DNA from: JALHTV01 sp049510055 | GTDB lineage: Bacteria; Planctomycetota; Phycisphaerae; SM23-33 | Reading direction: 5' to 3' | NCBI GenBank assembly: GCA_049510055.1 | Contig: JBEKZI010000069.1 | Coordinates: 1-15,430, forward strand | DNA length: 15,430 nt | Shown here: positions 1-6,463 of the stretch, piece by piece | Layout: every line of letters starts with the position of its first letter | Numbering within the stretch: the first letter of the stretch is position 1 | The notes under the pieces: generated by a model | Databases searched by the model: none | Told to the model about the DNA's origin: nothing | What the model saw: only the letters and a program-made list of their open reading frames with translations | Translations under genes and position numbers: made by a program

Positions 1-204
1 GCCATTTCCGACACTCCGGCCATCGAGCAATGGATCGACCAGGCCATCGCGGCCAACCCCCAAGCCGTCGCCGATGTCAAGGAAGGTGGCAAAAAGCAGC
101 AGAAGGCCTTCGGCTTCCTGACCGGCCAGGTGATGCAGTTGTCCCGCGGTGCGGCCGCCCCGGCCGAGGTCCAACGCCTGCTGCGTCAAAAACTGGGGCA
201 GTAA
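1..204 (+). CDS. gatB: GatB, Asp/Glu-tRNA amidotransferase subunit B (C-terminal end only)
   Basis: The reading frame is open from the left edge and ends in TAA at 202-204, giving the last 67 residues. The stretch KEGGKKQQKAFGFLTGQVMQ followed by AEVQRLLRQKLGQ is the typical end of the GatB/YqeY tail domain, which binds the tRNA during transamidation. GatB is the kinase/tRNA-binding subunit of GatCAB, which converts Glu-tRNA(Gln) or Asp-tRNA(Asn) to the amidated form in the cytoplasm. A tRNA-Gln lies about 3.6 kb downstream. The next gene converges on it 82 bp away, and I see no clear terminator in between. A decayed second copy of this 3' end is present at 3676-3730. The start and the catalytic part lie outside the window. 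The identification rests on the tail domain only but is fairly secure. Confidence 0.87.
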   Translation, partial: AISDTPAIEQWIDQAIAANPQAVADVKEGGKKQQKAFGFLTGQVMQLSRGAAAPAEVQRLLRQKLGQ

Positions 205-286
205 CTATCCGTGCCCTGTCGGCGGTGTGTGCCGATGTGTGCATTCACTCCTGGCGACAAACAGCGCCCCCCTGTCATCCGGCCCG

Positions 287-1867
287 TTAGTTGTCGGGGC
301 CGGAAGATGCCGGAGCGTCCACCGTCCCGGTCCAGACGATTCGAGTGAGCGAATACGGCGGAATCTGAACGTGGCCGCCTGATTCCAGGGCCCCCTTGAC
401 AGGCGAGGCCATTTTCGTGGACGTCAAGTCCGGCGCGGCCAGGGTCTCGACCAGCGAGGGGGCCTTTGTGGAAAGGGAAAGATCGCGCGGGATTTGCAAC
501 ACCCTCGTCTCGGGCGAACAGTTCTGCACGATGAGCGTCACCCGGCCGGAGGTGCTGAACAGGCCGGCTTCGACTTCCAGATAGCTTTCCTCCCGCACGC
601 CTCCACCAGGCACCGCCCGCCCCCCCGCTTCGATGAATCGCTGATAGGTGGCCCCTCCATTGGCGGCCTGATGGAACCAGCTCAGAGCCACGGCCAGCGG
701 CACCGGGGCGAACCGGCCCTGTCCCTCTTGATAGAAGACGCAATGGGCGCTGCCCCGGTTGAAGTTGAACGTGAAGTACAGCGACATCGTCACCTCCTGG
801 TGTCGGAGAAAAGCAAACGTCATCCGGGACACCAGCTGCGCCAGCATGCCGGGCGACGGTTCGTCGGGGGTCTTGTAATCCCCTCCGCGCGGGTTCCATT
901 CGGTGATCCAGATTTCCTTGCCGGGCAGCCGGCGCCGCGTGTCGTCGACGACCCGATCCACGCCCTGGTCGCAGCGCGCCATGAGGGCCTTGAACATCCG
1001 CATGGACTGCTCGGGCTGGCGGAAACCCTTGGCCGAATCCGGCTCGCCCATGATCTCGTCCACGCGAGGGTACAGGTGGAGCGTGACGGCATCGAACCAG
1101 GGCTCCGGCTTGAGGTCTTCGTCCCATTGTTGCAATCGCTTCCCAGCGGGATGAACCGGATGGGAACGACGGGAGAAGGCGCTGCCGGCGCTTTGCACGG
1201 CCACTCGCGCCCCCGGCGGCAAGAAGGGGCGCAAGGCGTCCGCATACCGTTTCATGATCTGTATCGAGGTCGGTTCATCGGGCCATCGCTTCATCACGTC
1301 CGGATCAAAGCCCATCGCGATCCAGAACTCATTCCCCAGTTCGATCCAACGAGGCACGATCCCCTCCTCCTTCATCCGACGGAACCATGCCACCTGTTCG
1401 GCGACGCTGGAGGTTTCCAGATTAGGCACCAGCACGACCTCGGCGCCGATCTCTTGGTTGAATTTCGCGTACTCCTGGATCGAAACCCCTTGGGGGAACG
1501 CGGCACGGATCTTGGAGGCGACCCGCACCCAGAATCGCGTGTATTCCGAACTGCGGTCCGTCGCCTCGATGTCCAGCAGTCCCGTGCGCCAATTGTAGTA
1601 GTTGGCCTGGCTGCCGCCCGGAAACCGCACGAAGGCTGGGGCCATGTCCTTGAGGGCCGCCACTTTGCTCGGATCGTCGATCAGGTGCTCGATGAGGGCC
1701 TCCGCCGACCCGCCCAAAAGGCGCTGCGGCAACTTCCGTTTTTCTCCAGCCTTCTCCAGCAGGAGCGGCCTGGCCGTCTCCGCCGCCGGAGTATCCGTCC
1801 AAGCCGGCGCGGAACAGCATGCGATAACCAGACCGGCCACCACCGCAGCGACTCGCAGAATTCCCAT
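287..1867 (-). CDS. Exported glycoside hydrolase with clan GH-A-like catalytic motifs
   Basis: This 526-residue protein starts at ATG 1867, where GAGGG stands 8 nt upstream; an in-frame ATG 39 nt further up has no such site. It begins with a hydrophobic export signal (residues 1-23). VIAC at 14-17 fits a lipobox, though cleavage after APA is also possible. The body looks like a (beta/alpha)8 barrel of clan GH-A: RFPGGSQANYYNW near 81-93, WIELGNEFW with the presumed acid/base Glu180, and EIWITEWN with the presumed nucleophile Glu323. A beta-sandwich-like C-terminal part (about 430-526) would fit the GH39/GH51/GH79 plan. The substrate cannot be told; arabinofuranoside, xyloside or uronide cleavage are all possible. 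Its place next to a PEP-CTERM surface protein suggests work on extracellular polysaccharide. It has no obvious terminator of its own and converges on gatB. Confidence 0.75.
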   Translation of the reverse strand: MGILRVAAVVAGLVIACCSAPAWTDTPAAETARPLLLEKAGEKRKLPQRLLGGSAEALIEHLIDDPSKVAALKDMAPAFVRFPGGSQANYYNWRTGLLDIEATDRSSEYTRFWVRVASKIRAAFPQGVSIQEYAKFNQEIGAEVVLVPNLETSSVAEQVAWFRRMKEEGIVPRWIELGNEFWIAMGFDPDVMKRWPDEPTSIQIMKRYADALRPFLPPGARVAVQSAGSAFSRRSHPVHPAGKRLQQWDEDLKPEPWFDAVTLHLYPRVDEIMGEPDSAKGFRQPEQSMRMFKALMARCDQGVDRVVDDTRRRLPGKEIWITEWNPRGGDYKTPDEPSPGMLAQLVSRMTFAFLRHQEVTMSLYFTFNFNRGSAHCVFYQEGQGRFAPVPLAVALSWFHQAANGGATYQRFIEAGGRAVPGGGVREESYLEVEAGLFSTSGRVTLIVQNCSPETRVLQIPRDLSLSTKAPSLVETLAAPDLTSTKMASPVKGALESGGHVQIPPYSLTRIVWTGTVDAPASSGPDN

Positions 1868-1920
1868 GTTACGTTCCCTCAATGAGCCGGGGTCCATGAA
1901 GGTCAAGCGATCCTTCGCAT

Positions 1921-1929
1921 ATCGTATCA
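1921..1929 (-). promoter_or_regulatory. Possible extended -10 promoter for the glycoside hydrolase
   Basis: On the minus strand, TGATACGAT gives an extended -10 (TGA) followed by TACGAT, 4 of 6 matches to TATAAT. No good -35 lies at 16-18 bp. A start about 46 nt before the ATG at 1867 would follow. The gene-free stretch 1868-2182 otherwise holds only the terminator at 2056-2100; I see no further gene in it. Confidence 0.3.
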
Positions 1930-2055
1930 GGGCTCAGCGGTCGTTGGTTCAACAAACCGCTTGCGGACAATCGGCCTGAGCACGCCAACCGCAGGCCACA
2001 AGAAGGCCCTGGCCGCCCCGGCCTGCGAGGAAGACTCCCCTTGACGGCCTGGGAT

Positions 2056-2100
2056 AAAAACAAAGCACGCCGGGCCTCTTTAAAAGCCCAGCGTGCTTGT
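2056..2100 (-). terminator. Intrinsic terminator of the PEP-CTERM gene
   Basis: On the minus strand AAGCACGC (2098-2091, read as its complement) pairs with GCGTGCTT (2070-2063). An inner GGGC/GCCC pair lies inside, and a TTTTT run follows at 2060-2056. It lies about 85 nt past the stop codon of the PEP-CTERM gene and before the start of the glycoside hydrolase gene, so the two are probably transcribed separately. Confidence 0.8.
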
Positions 2101-2182
2101 TATTCCCATCAAACGTCTTGCGTTTCAGCTATCCCTGGCTGCGACTTCGGCGAAGGCTTCGAGTGAGCCTCAGCCGAACTCT

Positions 2183-3271
2183 TTAGCCGAGCCGCCTTCG
2201 ACGGGCCAGCAAAGCCGACCCGCCCATCACTAGCAACGCCAACGTTGCCGGCTCAGGAATATACGTCAATTGAAGCGTGTCATTGGTGCCGTCGCTGTTG
2301 GTGTCTATCCATGCGGCGCCCCAACCCACCGGCAAGTTCAGGAAACTCCCGGTGCCTTGGTAATGGAAGGCCACGTTGCCCTGGGTGATGACGTTGAATG
2401 TGGTATTGGGATCCGGCGTGTAGCCGCCCAGAAGATTCACACTCAGCGTGGCCGCGGGATTGTTGCCATTGACACCGGCCAGGAAGACGTTGCCCCAAGC
2501 CTGAATCGTGTCATAACTGCTGGATGAGGCAATGTCGAACTGAATCGTGCCGTTATCGGCAAAGTAATCCTGCTTGGCCGGGGCGGGATCGGTGGCGGAA
2601 TTGCCCTCCAAGACCGTGCCGACCACTCCCAGGCCGGCCGGGGCAAAGAGGCAACCGCCCTGATGGAAGCCGCCCGTTCCCTGGACCGCATCGTACTGAC
2701 CAAAGCACTGGATGCCGGCCGAGGCGCCCGCAGCAACGACCAACGTACCGCCGGTGGCGTTGAAATTCGCGGTCTGGTCACCGAGGGTCTTTCTCTCCAG
2801 CCCTTCGGTCATCAGGATGCCGCCGGTCAGATTGTAGGCCGAGTTTGCGTAGATTTTCGTCTTGCCCGCACCGGCGCCAAACGTGGTTTGATAAATCATC
2901 ATGGTCCCGGCGCTCTGATTGATTGTCCCGTTTCCGCCATTGCCCAGGCCGAGAAGCTCACTGGACGCCTTCACTGAAGCCACGGTCACGTTGGGGTTAT
3001 TGAGCGTCAGCGTGGCCGGCCCGACCAGCAGGATCGCACAGGGGTACGGCGTCAACGTACTCACATTCGCCGTCACCTGGCCGGAACTGATGATCGTCTT
3101 GTTAGCGCTGGTGGCTCCCTGATTCCAGGTGCCGTACGCGCTGGTCGCGCTATACTGCCAGCACGGATCGCTCCAGTTCCCCGTCGCGCCCGTGTTCCAC
3201 GTGTACGTCGCGTAGGACGTCGTCGCCAATGCAAGCACCATGCAACATAAGACAATTGATTTCTGCACCAT
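2183..3271 (-). CDS. PEP-CTERM sorting-domain surface protein
   Basis: This 362-residue protein starts at ATG 3271, with GGAAGGG 7 nt upstream; the frame stays open further up but there it overlaps the leader. It has an N-terminal signal peptide (about 1-21). The body is rich in Gly, Asn, Thr and Ser with repeated beta-strand-like segments (GGNGTINQSAGT, FNATGGTLVVAAG) and resembles autotransporter-type beta-helix or autotransporter-associated repeats. The C-terminal sorting signal has the motif PEPATLALLVMGGSALLARR: PEP, a hydrophobic helix, then a basic tail. Such signals are processed by exosortase (EpsH/XrtA family) in EPS-forming Gram-negative bacteria. No exosortase is in this window. 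The ligand or structural role is unknown. It has its own promoter, leader and terminator, so it is probably a single-gene unit. Confidence 0.85.
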   Translation of the reverse strand: MVQKSIVLCCMVLALATTSYATYTWNTGATGNWSDPCWQYSATSAYGTWNQGATSANKTIISSGQVTANVSTLTPYPCAILLVGPATLTLNNPNVTVASVKASSELLGLGNGGNGTINQSAGTMMIYQTTFGAGAGKTKIYANSAYNLTGGILMTEGLERKTLGDQTANFNATGGTLVVAAGASAGIQCFGQYDAVQGTGGFHQGGCLFAPAGLGVVGTVLEGNSATDPAPAKQDYFADNGTIQFDIASSSSYDTIQAWGNVFLAGVNGNNPAATLSVNLLGGYTPDPNTTFNVITQGNVAFHYQGTGSFLNLPVGWGAAWIDTNSDGTNDTLQLTYIPEPATLALLVMGGSALLARRRRLG

Positions 3272-3466
3272 AGATGATCCCTTCCTTTCCGAAAACCGGA
3301 TGCGCGCCTGCTCCGCAAGTCCTAATGAAAAAAAGACGTGAGGGTTACAGCCGCAGTCCTTCCTTTCGATAGGCCTAAGCCTTCCCGCCGCACTTGCCCT
3401 GCGACGGGGGGCTCCGTTGGCTCCACGCGTCCCGGTCACAGACTTGCTTGCTCCACCCGGGCCGCA
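3272..3466 (-). promoter_or_regulatory. Long structured 5' leader of the PEP-CTERM gene
   Basis: From the promoter at 3473-3500 the message would carry about 195 nt before its ATG. Reading the minus strand, a 9-bp stem (CCCGUCGCA with UGCGGCGGG, one U-G pair) closes a GGGCAAG loop at 3408-3384. A second hairpin follows at once at 3382-3371: AGGC, loop UUAG, GCCU. Then come UAUCGAAAGGAAGGACUGC and GGCUGUAACC, and a run of seven U at 3334-3328 about 57 nt before the ATG. This layout would fit an attenuator or riboswitch. I could not match it to a known class. Confidence 0.45.
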
Positions 3467-3472
3467 CCTAAT

Positions 3473-3500
3473 AATCTACCCCATCCGGACGAATTGTCAA
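3473..3500 (-). promoter_or_regulatory. Sigma70-like promoter of the PEP-CTERM gene
   Basis: On the minus strand a perfect -35 TTGACA (3500-3495) is followed after 16 bp by TAGATT (3478-3473), 4 of 6 matches to the -10 consensus. The expected start is near 3465, giving a leader of about 195 nt. No other good promoter lies nearer the gene. Confidence 0.6.
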
Positions 3501-3675
3501 GCTCGAACTGCCTAGCGAGAAAGAAGTTGAACAAAATATTGCCGCCTTGATTGAGAGAGGATTTCACGGGCTTTTTGGCGTAACTATCCTCTAAAAATCA
3601 AGTTATGTTTTTATCTACAAGGAGGCATCCAAACAGGCCGGTTTCTACCCTCTCCTCCGCAGCGATTAGACCTCC
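3501..3675. other. A+T-rich intergenic stretch with no recognisable gene
   Basis: By hand count 3501-3640 is about 43% G+C, clearly lower than the surrounding genes. It contains a 7-bp inverted repeat, AGAGGAT at 3556-3562 and ATCCTCT at 3586-3592. It also has an isolated AAGGAGG (3619-3625) with no start codon at a useful distance. No coding frame was recognised. The composition suggests DNA with another history than its neighbours. Confidence 0.5.
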
Positions 3676-3730
3676 CTGGCCGCCCTGGCCGAGGTCCAGC
3701 GCCCGATCCGCCAAAAAACTTGGCCAGTGA
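3676..3730 (+). pseudogene. Decayed copy of the gatB 3' end
   Basis: Aligned by eye to 151-204, this segment matches 43 of 55 positions with one inserted A in the run at 3713-3718. Removing that A lets the frame read AALAEVQRPIRQKLGQ followed by TGA, against AAPAEVQRLLRQKLGQ followed by TAA in the real gatB. With the extra A the frame runs on past the TGA. Most other differences are single substitutions. Similarity fades before 3676, so only the last 18 codons or so remain. It points to duplication, recombination with a related gatB, or insertion of the DNA in between. It is not expected to be expressed. Confidence 0.7.
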
Positions 3731-3771
3731 TCGTGTCCCAAGCAAAAACCCCCTGCCGGCTGCAACTGCAA

Positions 3772-3842
3772 CTGGGGAACTAGGATTCGAACCTAGACTA
3801 ACTGATCCAGAGTCAGTTGTGCTACCGTTACACTATTCCCCA
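3772..3842 (-). tRNA. tRNA-Gln (anticodon CUG)
   Basis: The minus strand folds as a full cloverleaf of 71 nt. The acceptor TGGGGAA pairs with TTCCCCA. The D arm is GTGT/GCAC and the anticodon stem is ACTGA/TCAGT around loop CTCTGGA, so the anticodon is CTG. The T arm is CTAGG, TTCGAAT, CCTAG. The discriminator base is G, as usual for tRNA-Gln, and CCA is not encoded. A TTTTT run at 3748-3744 shortly after the 3' end may help to end transcription. In bacteria with GatCAB this tRNA is the amidotransferase substrate, which fits the nearby gatB. Confidence 0.95.
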
Positions 3843-4036
3843 GTGTCCGGCGGATCAGGCTTTTTGCACTACGGCATCAAGACGCCGCACAACCGACTGG
3901 CAATTAACAGGGGTAGTCTACGGGCCGGCGGGGAGAAGTCAAGGTCGCTAAGCGCCCTGGTGATGCTCCAAGGCGACAAAACGGGCGGATACACCAAGGG
4001 CTGGCACCGCTGGGGCGGTTGAGACTTCCAGTCGCT

Positions 4037-4390
4037 TTAGGCGGCCAGGGCGACGGGGGCGGAAATGTTGCACCAATCGGACGCGATGGAGCGGTCGAAT
4101 TCCAGCCCGACGTGGTACTTATCCTCGGCCAGCCGCGAGCGAATCACCGAGGCGCAGATGTTCCTCTGCCCGGTCGTCTCGGTCTGCGGCAGGCACAGGA
4201 GGATGCGTTGGCCGGGATAGAAAGGCCGGCTCGAGATGACCCCAATGCCGCTGCGAGAGATGTCGATCGCGTGAATGAAGTCCAGCACGTTTTCGCCGTC
4301 GGGATCCAGCCGGACGCAGCGAAGCTTTATCTGCATGAACGCTCGGGGGTGCCGTCTTCGTTCCGCGGGAAGGATTTTTTGTGCGCTCAT
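4037..4390 (-). CDS. Single-domain PilZ protein, c-di-GMP receptor
   Basis: The 117-residue product is essentially one PilZ domain. The c-di-GMP-binding RxxxR motif is at 12-16 (RRHPR). The second motif, DxSxxG, is at 43-48 (DISRSG), followed by the usual beta-barrel strands ending in VGLEFD (about 94-99). All ligand-contacting positions of the family are present, so it should bind c-di-GMP. The output partner is unknown; such stand-alone PilZ proteins act on motility, exopolysaccharide or transcription. The ATG at 4390 has AGGAG 6 nt upstream. It is divergent from the RACo-like gene and separated from tRNA-Gln by about 190 bp in which I see nothing definite. An inverted repeat CCTTA-AA-TAAGG at 4447-4458 lies in its upstream region and could be an operator. 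Confidence 0.85.
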   Translation of the reverse strand: MSAQKILPAERRRHPRAFMQIKLRCVRLDPDGENVLDFIHAIDISRSGIGVISSRPFYPGQRILLCLPQTETTGQRNICASVIRSRLAEDKYHVGLEFDRSIASDWCNISAPVALAA

Positions 4391-4482
4391 CGGATGCTCC
4401 TGAACTGGTGGTATTCGTTAGGGCACATCGGCCTGGAACGAGGGCGCCTTAAATAAGGAATATCTTCTTTTTGCCGACTCAT

Positions 4483-4529
4483 CAGCCCCAGGCAGGCCTG
4501 CCCCCCTGCCGGCAGACAGGTTGGGGCTG
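4483..4529. repeat. Palindrome-rich CTGCC/GGCAG repeat element
   Basis: An outer 8-bp inverted repeat, CAGCCCCA (4483-4490) and TGGGGCTG (4522-4529), encloses two smaller palindromes: GGCAGGCCTGCC (4491-4502) and CTGCCGGCAG (4506-4515). It lies in the divergent spacer between the PilZ and RACo-like genes and has no U-run. A related palindrome of the same words stands at 15131-15150, so this may be a dispersed extragenic repeat. Confidence 0.5.
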
Positions 4530-4603
4530 CCCAAGCCGCCGACGACGTGTTAGCATCTCGCCAAGCCAGTCGCCCGTGGCGGCTTGGCCTCCTGGAGCAC
4601 GCG

Positions 4604-6445
4604 ATGGCTGACAAACAGGTAAGCGTGACGTTTCAGCCCAGCGGCCGGACCGCGCACGTGCTAGTCGGCACGAAGGTGCTGGAGGCGGCCGCCGGGGCCG
4701 GGCTGACGATCCAGACCCCCTGCGGCGGAGGCGGCGTGTGCGGCCAGTGCCGCATTCAGGTCACGGGAGGCGACTGCCCGCCGGGCGAGGCCGAGCGGCG
4801 GACTTTCACCGCCGACCAGCTCCGAGCGGGCTGGCGTCTGGCTTGTCAGACAGCCATCTGCGGCCGGGCCGTCATCACTGTGCCGCATACGTCGCTGTTC
4901 GCCGACGACCAGCAAATCCTCACCGCCGGCGCCGCGGCCACGGAGGTCATGCCCGCTGTGCGAAAAATCTTCGTCCGCCTGCCCGCCCCCACATTGACGG
5001 ACAACGACGCCGACCTGCGCCGGCTTCAGAGACAGGTCGGCCCGGTCGAGGTGGACCCGCCGCTGCTGGCCGAGCTGCCGCGGTTGCTCCGGGCCGGCGA
5101 CTTTACCGGCACGGCCGTGCTGGCCGACCATCGCCTGATCGACTTTGAATCCGGCGACACGACCGCGCAGTACTACGGCGTGGCCGTGGACCTGGGCACG
5201 ACCACGCTGGCGGCGGCCCTGTTGGACCTGCAAAATGGGGAAGAACGGGCCGTCGCCTCCGCCGTCAATCCGCAGACAAAATTCGGCGACGACGTGCTGT
5301 CGCGGATCAAGCACGCCGCCACTCCTGCCGGCCTGGAGCAGCTCCGCCGGGCCGCCGCGGACGCCGTCGATGAGCTGATCCGGCGGCTGTGCAGCCAGGG
5401 GCGCGTGGCCCGCAAGCACATTTACGAGGTCGCCCTGGCCGGCAACACGACGATGCAGCACCTGTTCTGCGGCGTGGACCCCGCTGGCCTGGGCCAAATG
5501 CCTTTTGCGCCCGCCTTCGGTCACGCGCTGATGCTGGAAGCCAAGGAGCTAGGCCTGGCGATTCACCCGCGCGGGACGGCGTACGTGTTCCCATCCATCG
5601 GCGGCTTCGTGGGCGGCGACACCGTCGCGGGTGTCCTGTCCACGCGGCTGGCGGAGCTGGCCGGGCCCGTGCTGCTGGTGGACATCGGCACCAACGGCGA
5701 GATCGTGCTCGCCCACGACGGGCGGATCGAGGCGGCCTCCACCGCGGCCGGCCCGGCCTTCGAGGGCGCCGGAATCTCCTGCGGCATGCGGGCGACCGAT
5801 GGGGCCATCGAAAAGGTCATCTTGGACGGCGACGTGCACTGTGGCGTCATCGGCGGCTCGGCGTCGGCCGGCCTGTGCGGCAGCGGCCTGATCGACTTGG
5901 CCGCCGAACTGCTGAAAGCGGGAATCCTCACGCCCGCCGGGCGTCTACTGCCGCCGGAGGAGTTGCCCGCCGGCCTGCCGGCGGCCCTGGCCGAGCGCCT
6001 CCACCGCGACGCCAAGGGTCAGGTGAGTTTCCTCCTGACCAAGCCGCGGGCCAAGACCAGCCGGTCCTCCATCACCCTGACGCAGCAGGACGTCCGCCAG
6101 CTTCAATTGGCCACTGGGGCGATTCGCGCGGGAATTTCCATTCTGCTGGGCCGCGCGGGCGTGAAGGCCGAGAGCCTCCAACGCGTCCTGGTGGCTGGGG
6201 GATTCGGCAGCTTCATCCGTCGGTCCAACGCCCAGCGGATCGGCCTGCTGCCCGCTGCCGTCGACCATCAACGCATCCAGTACGTCGGCAATGCCTCCCT
6301 GGCCGGCGCTAAATGGGCGCTGCTCTCCACGCGCCTGCGGCAACAAGCCCAGACCGTCGCCCGCCGCGTCAAGCACGTGGAACTCGGCACGGACAGCGAA
6401 TTCCAGGACCGCTTCGCCGAGTCGATGGTCTTTCCCCCCTCCTAG
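4604..6445 (+). CDS. RACo-like corrinoid-activating ferredoxin/ASKHA ATPase (DUF4445)
   Basis: This 613-residue protein starts at ATG 4604, with GGAG 6 nt upstream; an earlier in-frame start at 4547 would put the palindrome region too close. The N-terminus is a plant-type [2Fe-2S] ferredoxin domain with Cys40, Cys46, Cys49 and Cys81 (PCGGGGVCGQC, LACQ). After a linker comes the ASKHA ATPase fold: DLGTTT at 196-201, VNPQTKFGDDVLSRI at 221-235, AGNTTMQHL at 279-287, then VDIGTNGEI, AAGPAFEGAGISCGMR and VLVAGGFGSF. This is the plan of RACo, which uses ATP to drive reduction of inactive Co(II) corrinoid proteins to Co(I) in methyl transfer. The corrinoid partner is not in this window; a methionine synthase or another methyltransferase elsewhere is likely. 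The gene converges on proB with an 18-bp gap. Confidence 0.85.
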   Translation: MADKQVSVTFQPSGRTAHVLVGTKVLEAAAGAGLTIQTPCGGGGVCGQCRIQVTGGDCPPGEAERRTFTADQLRAGWRLACQTAICGRAVITVPHTSLFADDQQILTAGAAATEVMPAVRKIFVRLPAPTLTDNDADLRRLQRQVGPVEVDPPLLAELPRLLRAGDFTGTAVLADHRLIDFESGDTTAQYYGVAVDLGTTTLAAALLDLQNGEERAVASAVNPQTKFGDDVLSRIKHAATPAGLEQLRRAAADAVDELIRRLCSQGRVARKHIYEVALAGNTTMQHLFCGVDPAGLGQMPFAPAFGHALMLEAKELGLAIHPRGTAYVFPSIGGFVGGDTVAGVLSTRLAELAGPVLLVDIGTNGEIVLAHDGRIEAASTAAGPAFEGAGISCGMRATDGAIEKVILDGDVHCGVIGGSASAGLCGSGLIDLAAELLKAGILTPAGRLLPPEELPAGLPAALAERLHRDAKGQVSFLLTKPRAKTSRSSITLTQQDVRQLQLATGAIRAGISILLGRAGVKAESLQRVLVAGGFGSFIRRSNAQRIGLLPAAVDHQRIQYVGNASLAGAKWALLSTRLRQQAQTVARRVKHVELGTDSEFQDRFAESMVFPPS

Positions 6446-6463
6446 CCCCGCCGTCGCGGCCGC

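Noticed and set aside
494..1885. A long plus-strand open frame of 463 codons opposite the glycoside hydrolase
   Set aside because: It is rich in His, Arg and Gly with no family motif, and the minus-strand frame has a signal peptide, ribosome site and both catalytic motifs. It is a shadow caused by high G+C.
3328..3470. A c-di-GMP-I or cobalamin riboswitch in the PEP-CTERM leader
   Set aside because: Only short words match. The c-di-GMP-I core GACGCAAAGCC in its proper place and the cobalamin box are not seen, so no class is assigned; the region is kept as an unclassified structured leader.
3619..3640. AAGGAGG as the ribosome site of a small plus-strand gene
   Set aside because: No ATG, GTG or TTG follows at 4-12 nt, and no coding frame with sensible codon use begins here.
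3772..3842. tRNA-Gln as the attachment site of an integrated element
   Set aside because: No second copy of the tRNA 3' end was found in the window and there is no integrase. The duplicated sequence is the gatB tail instead.
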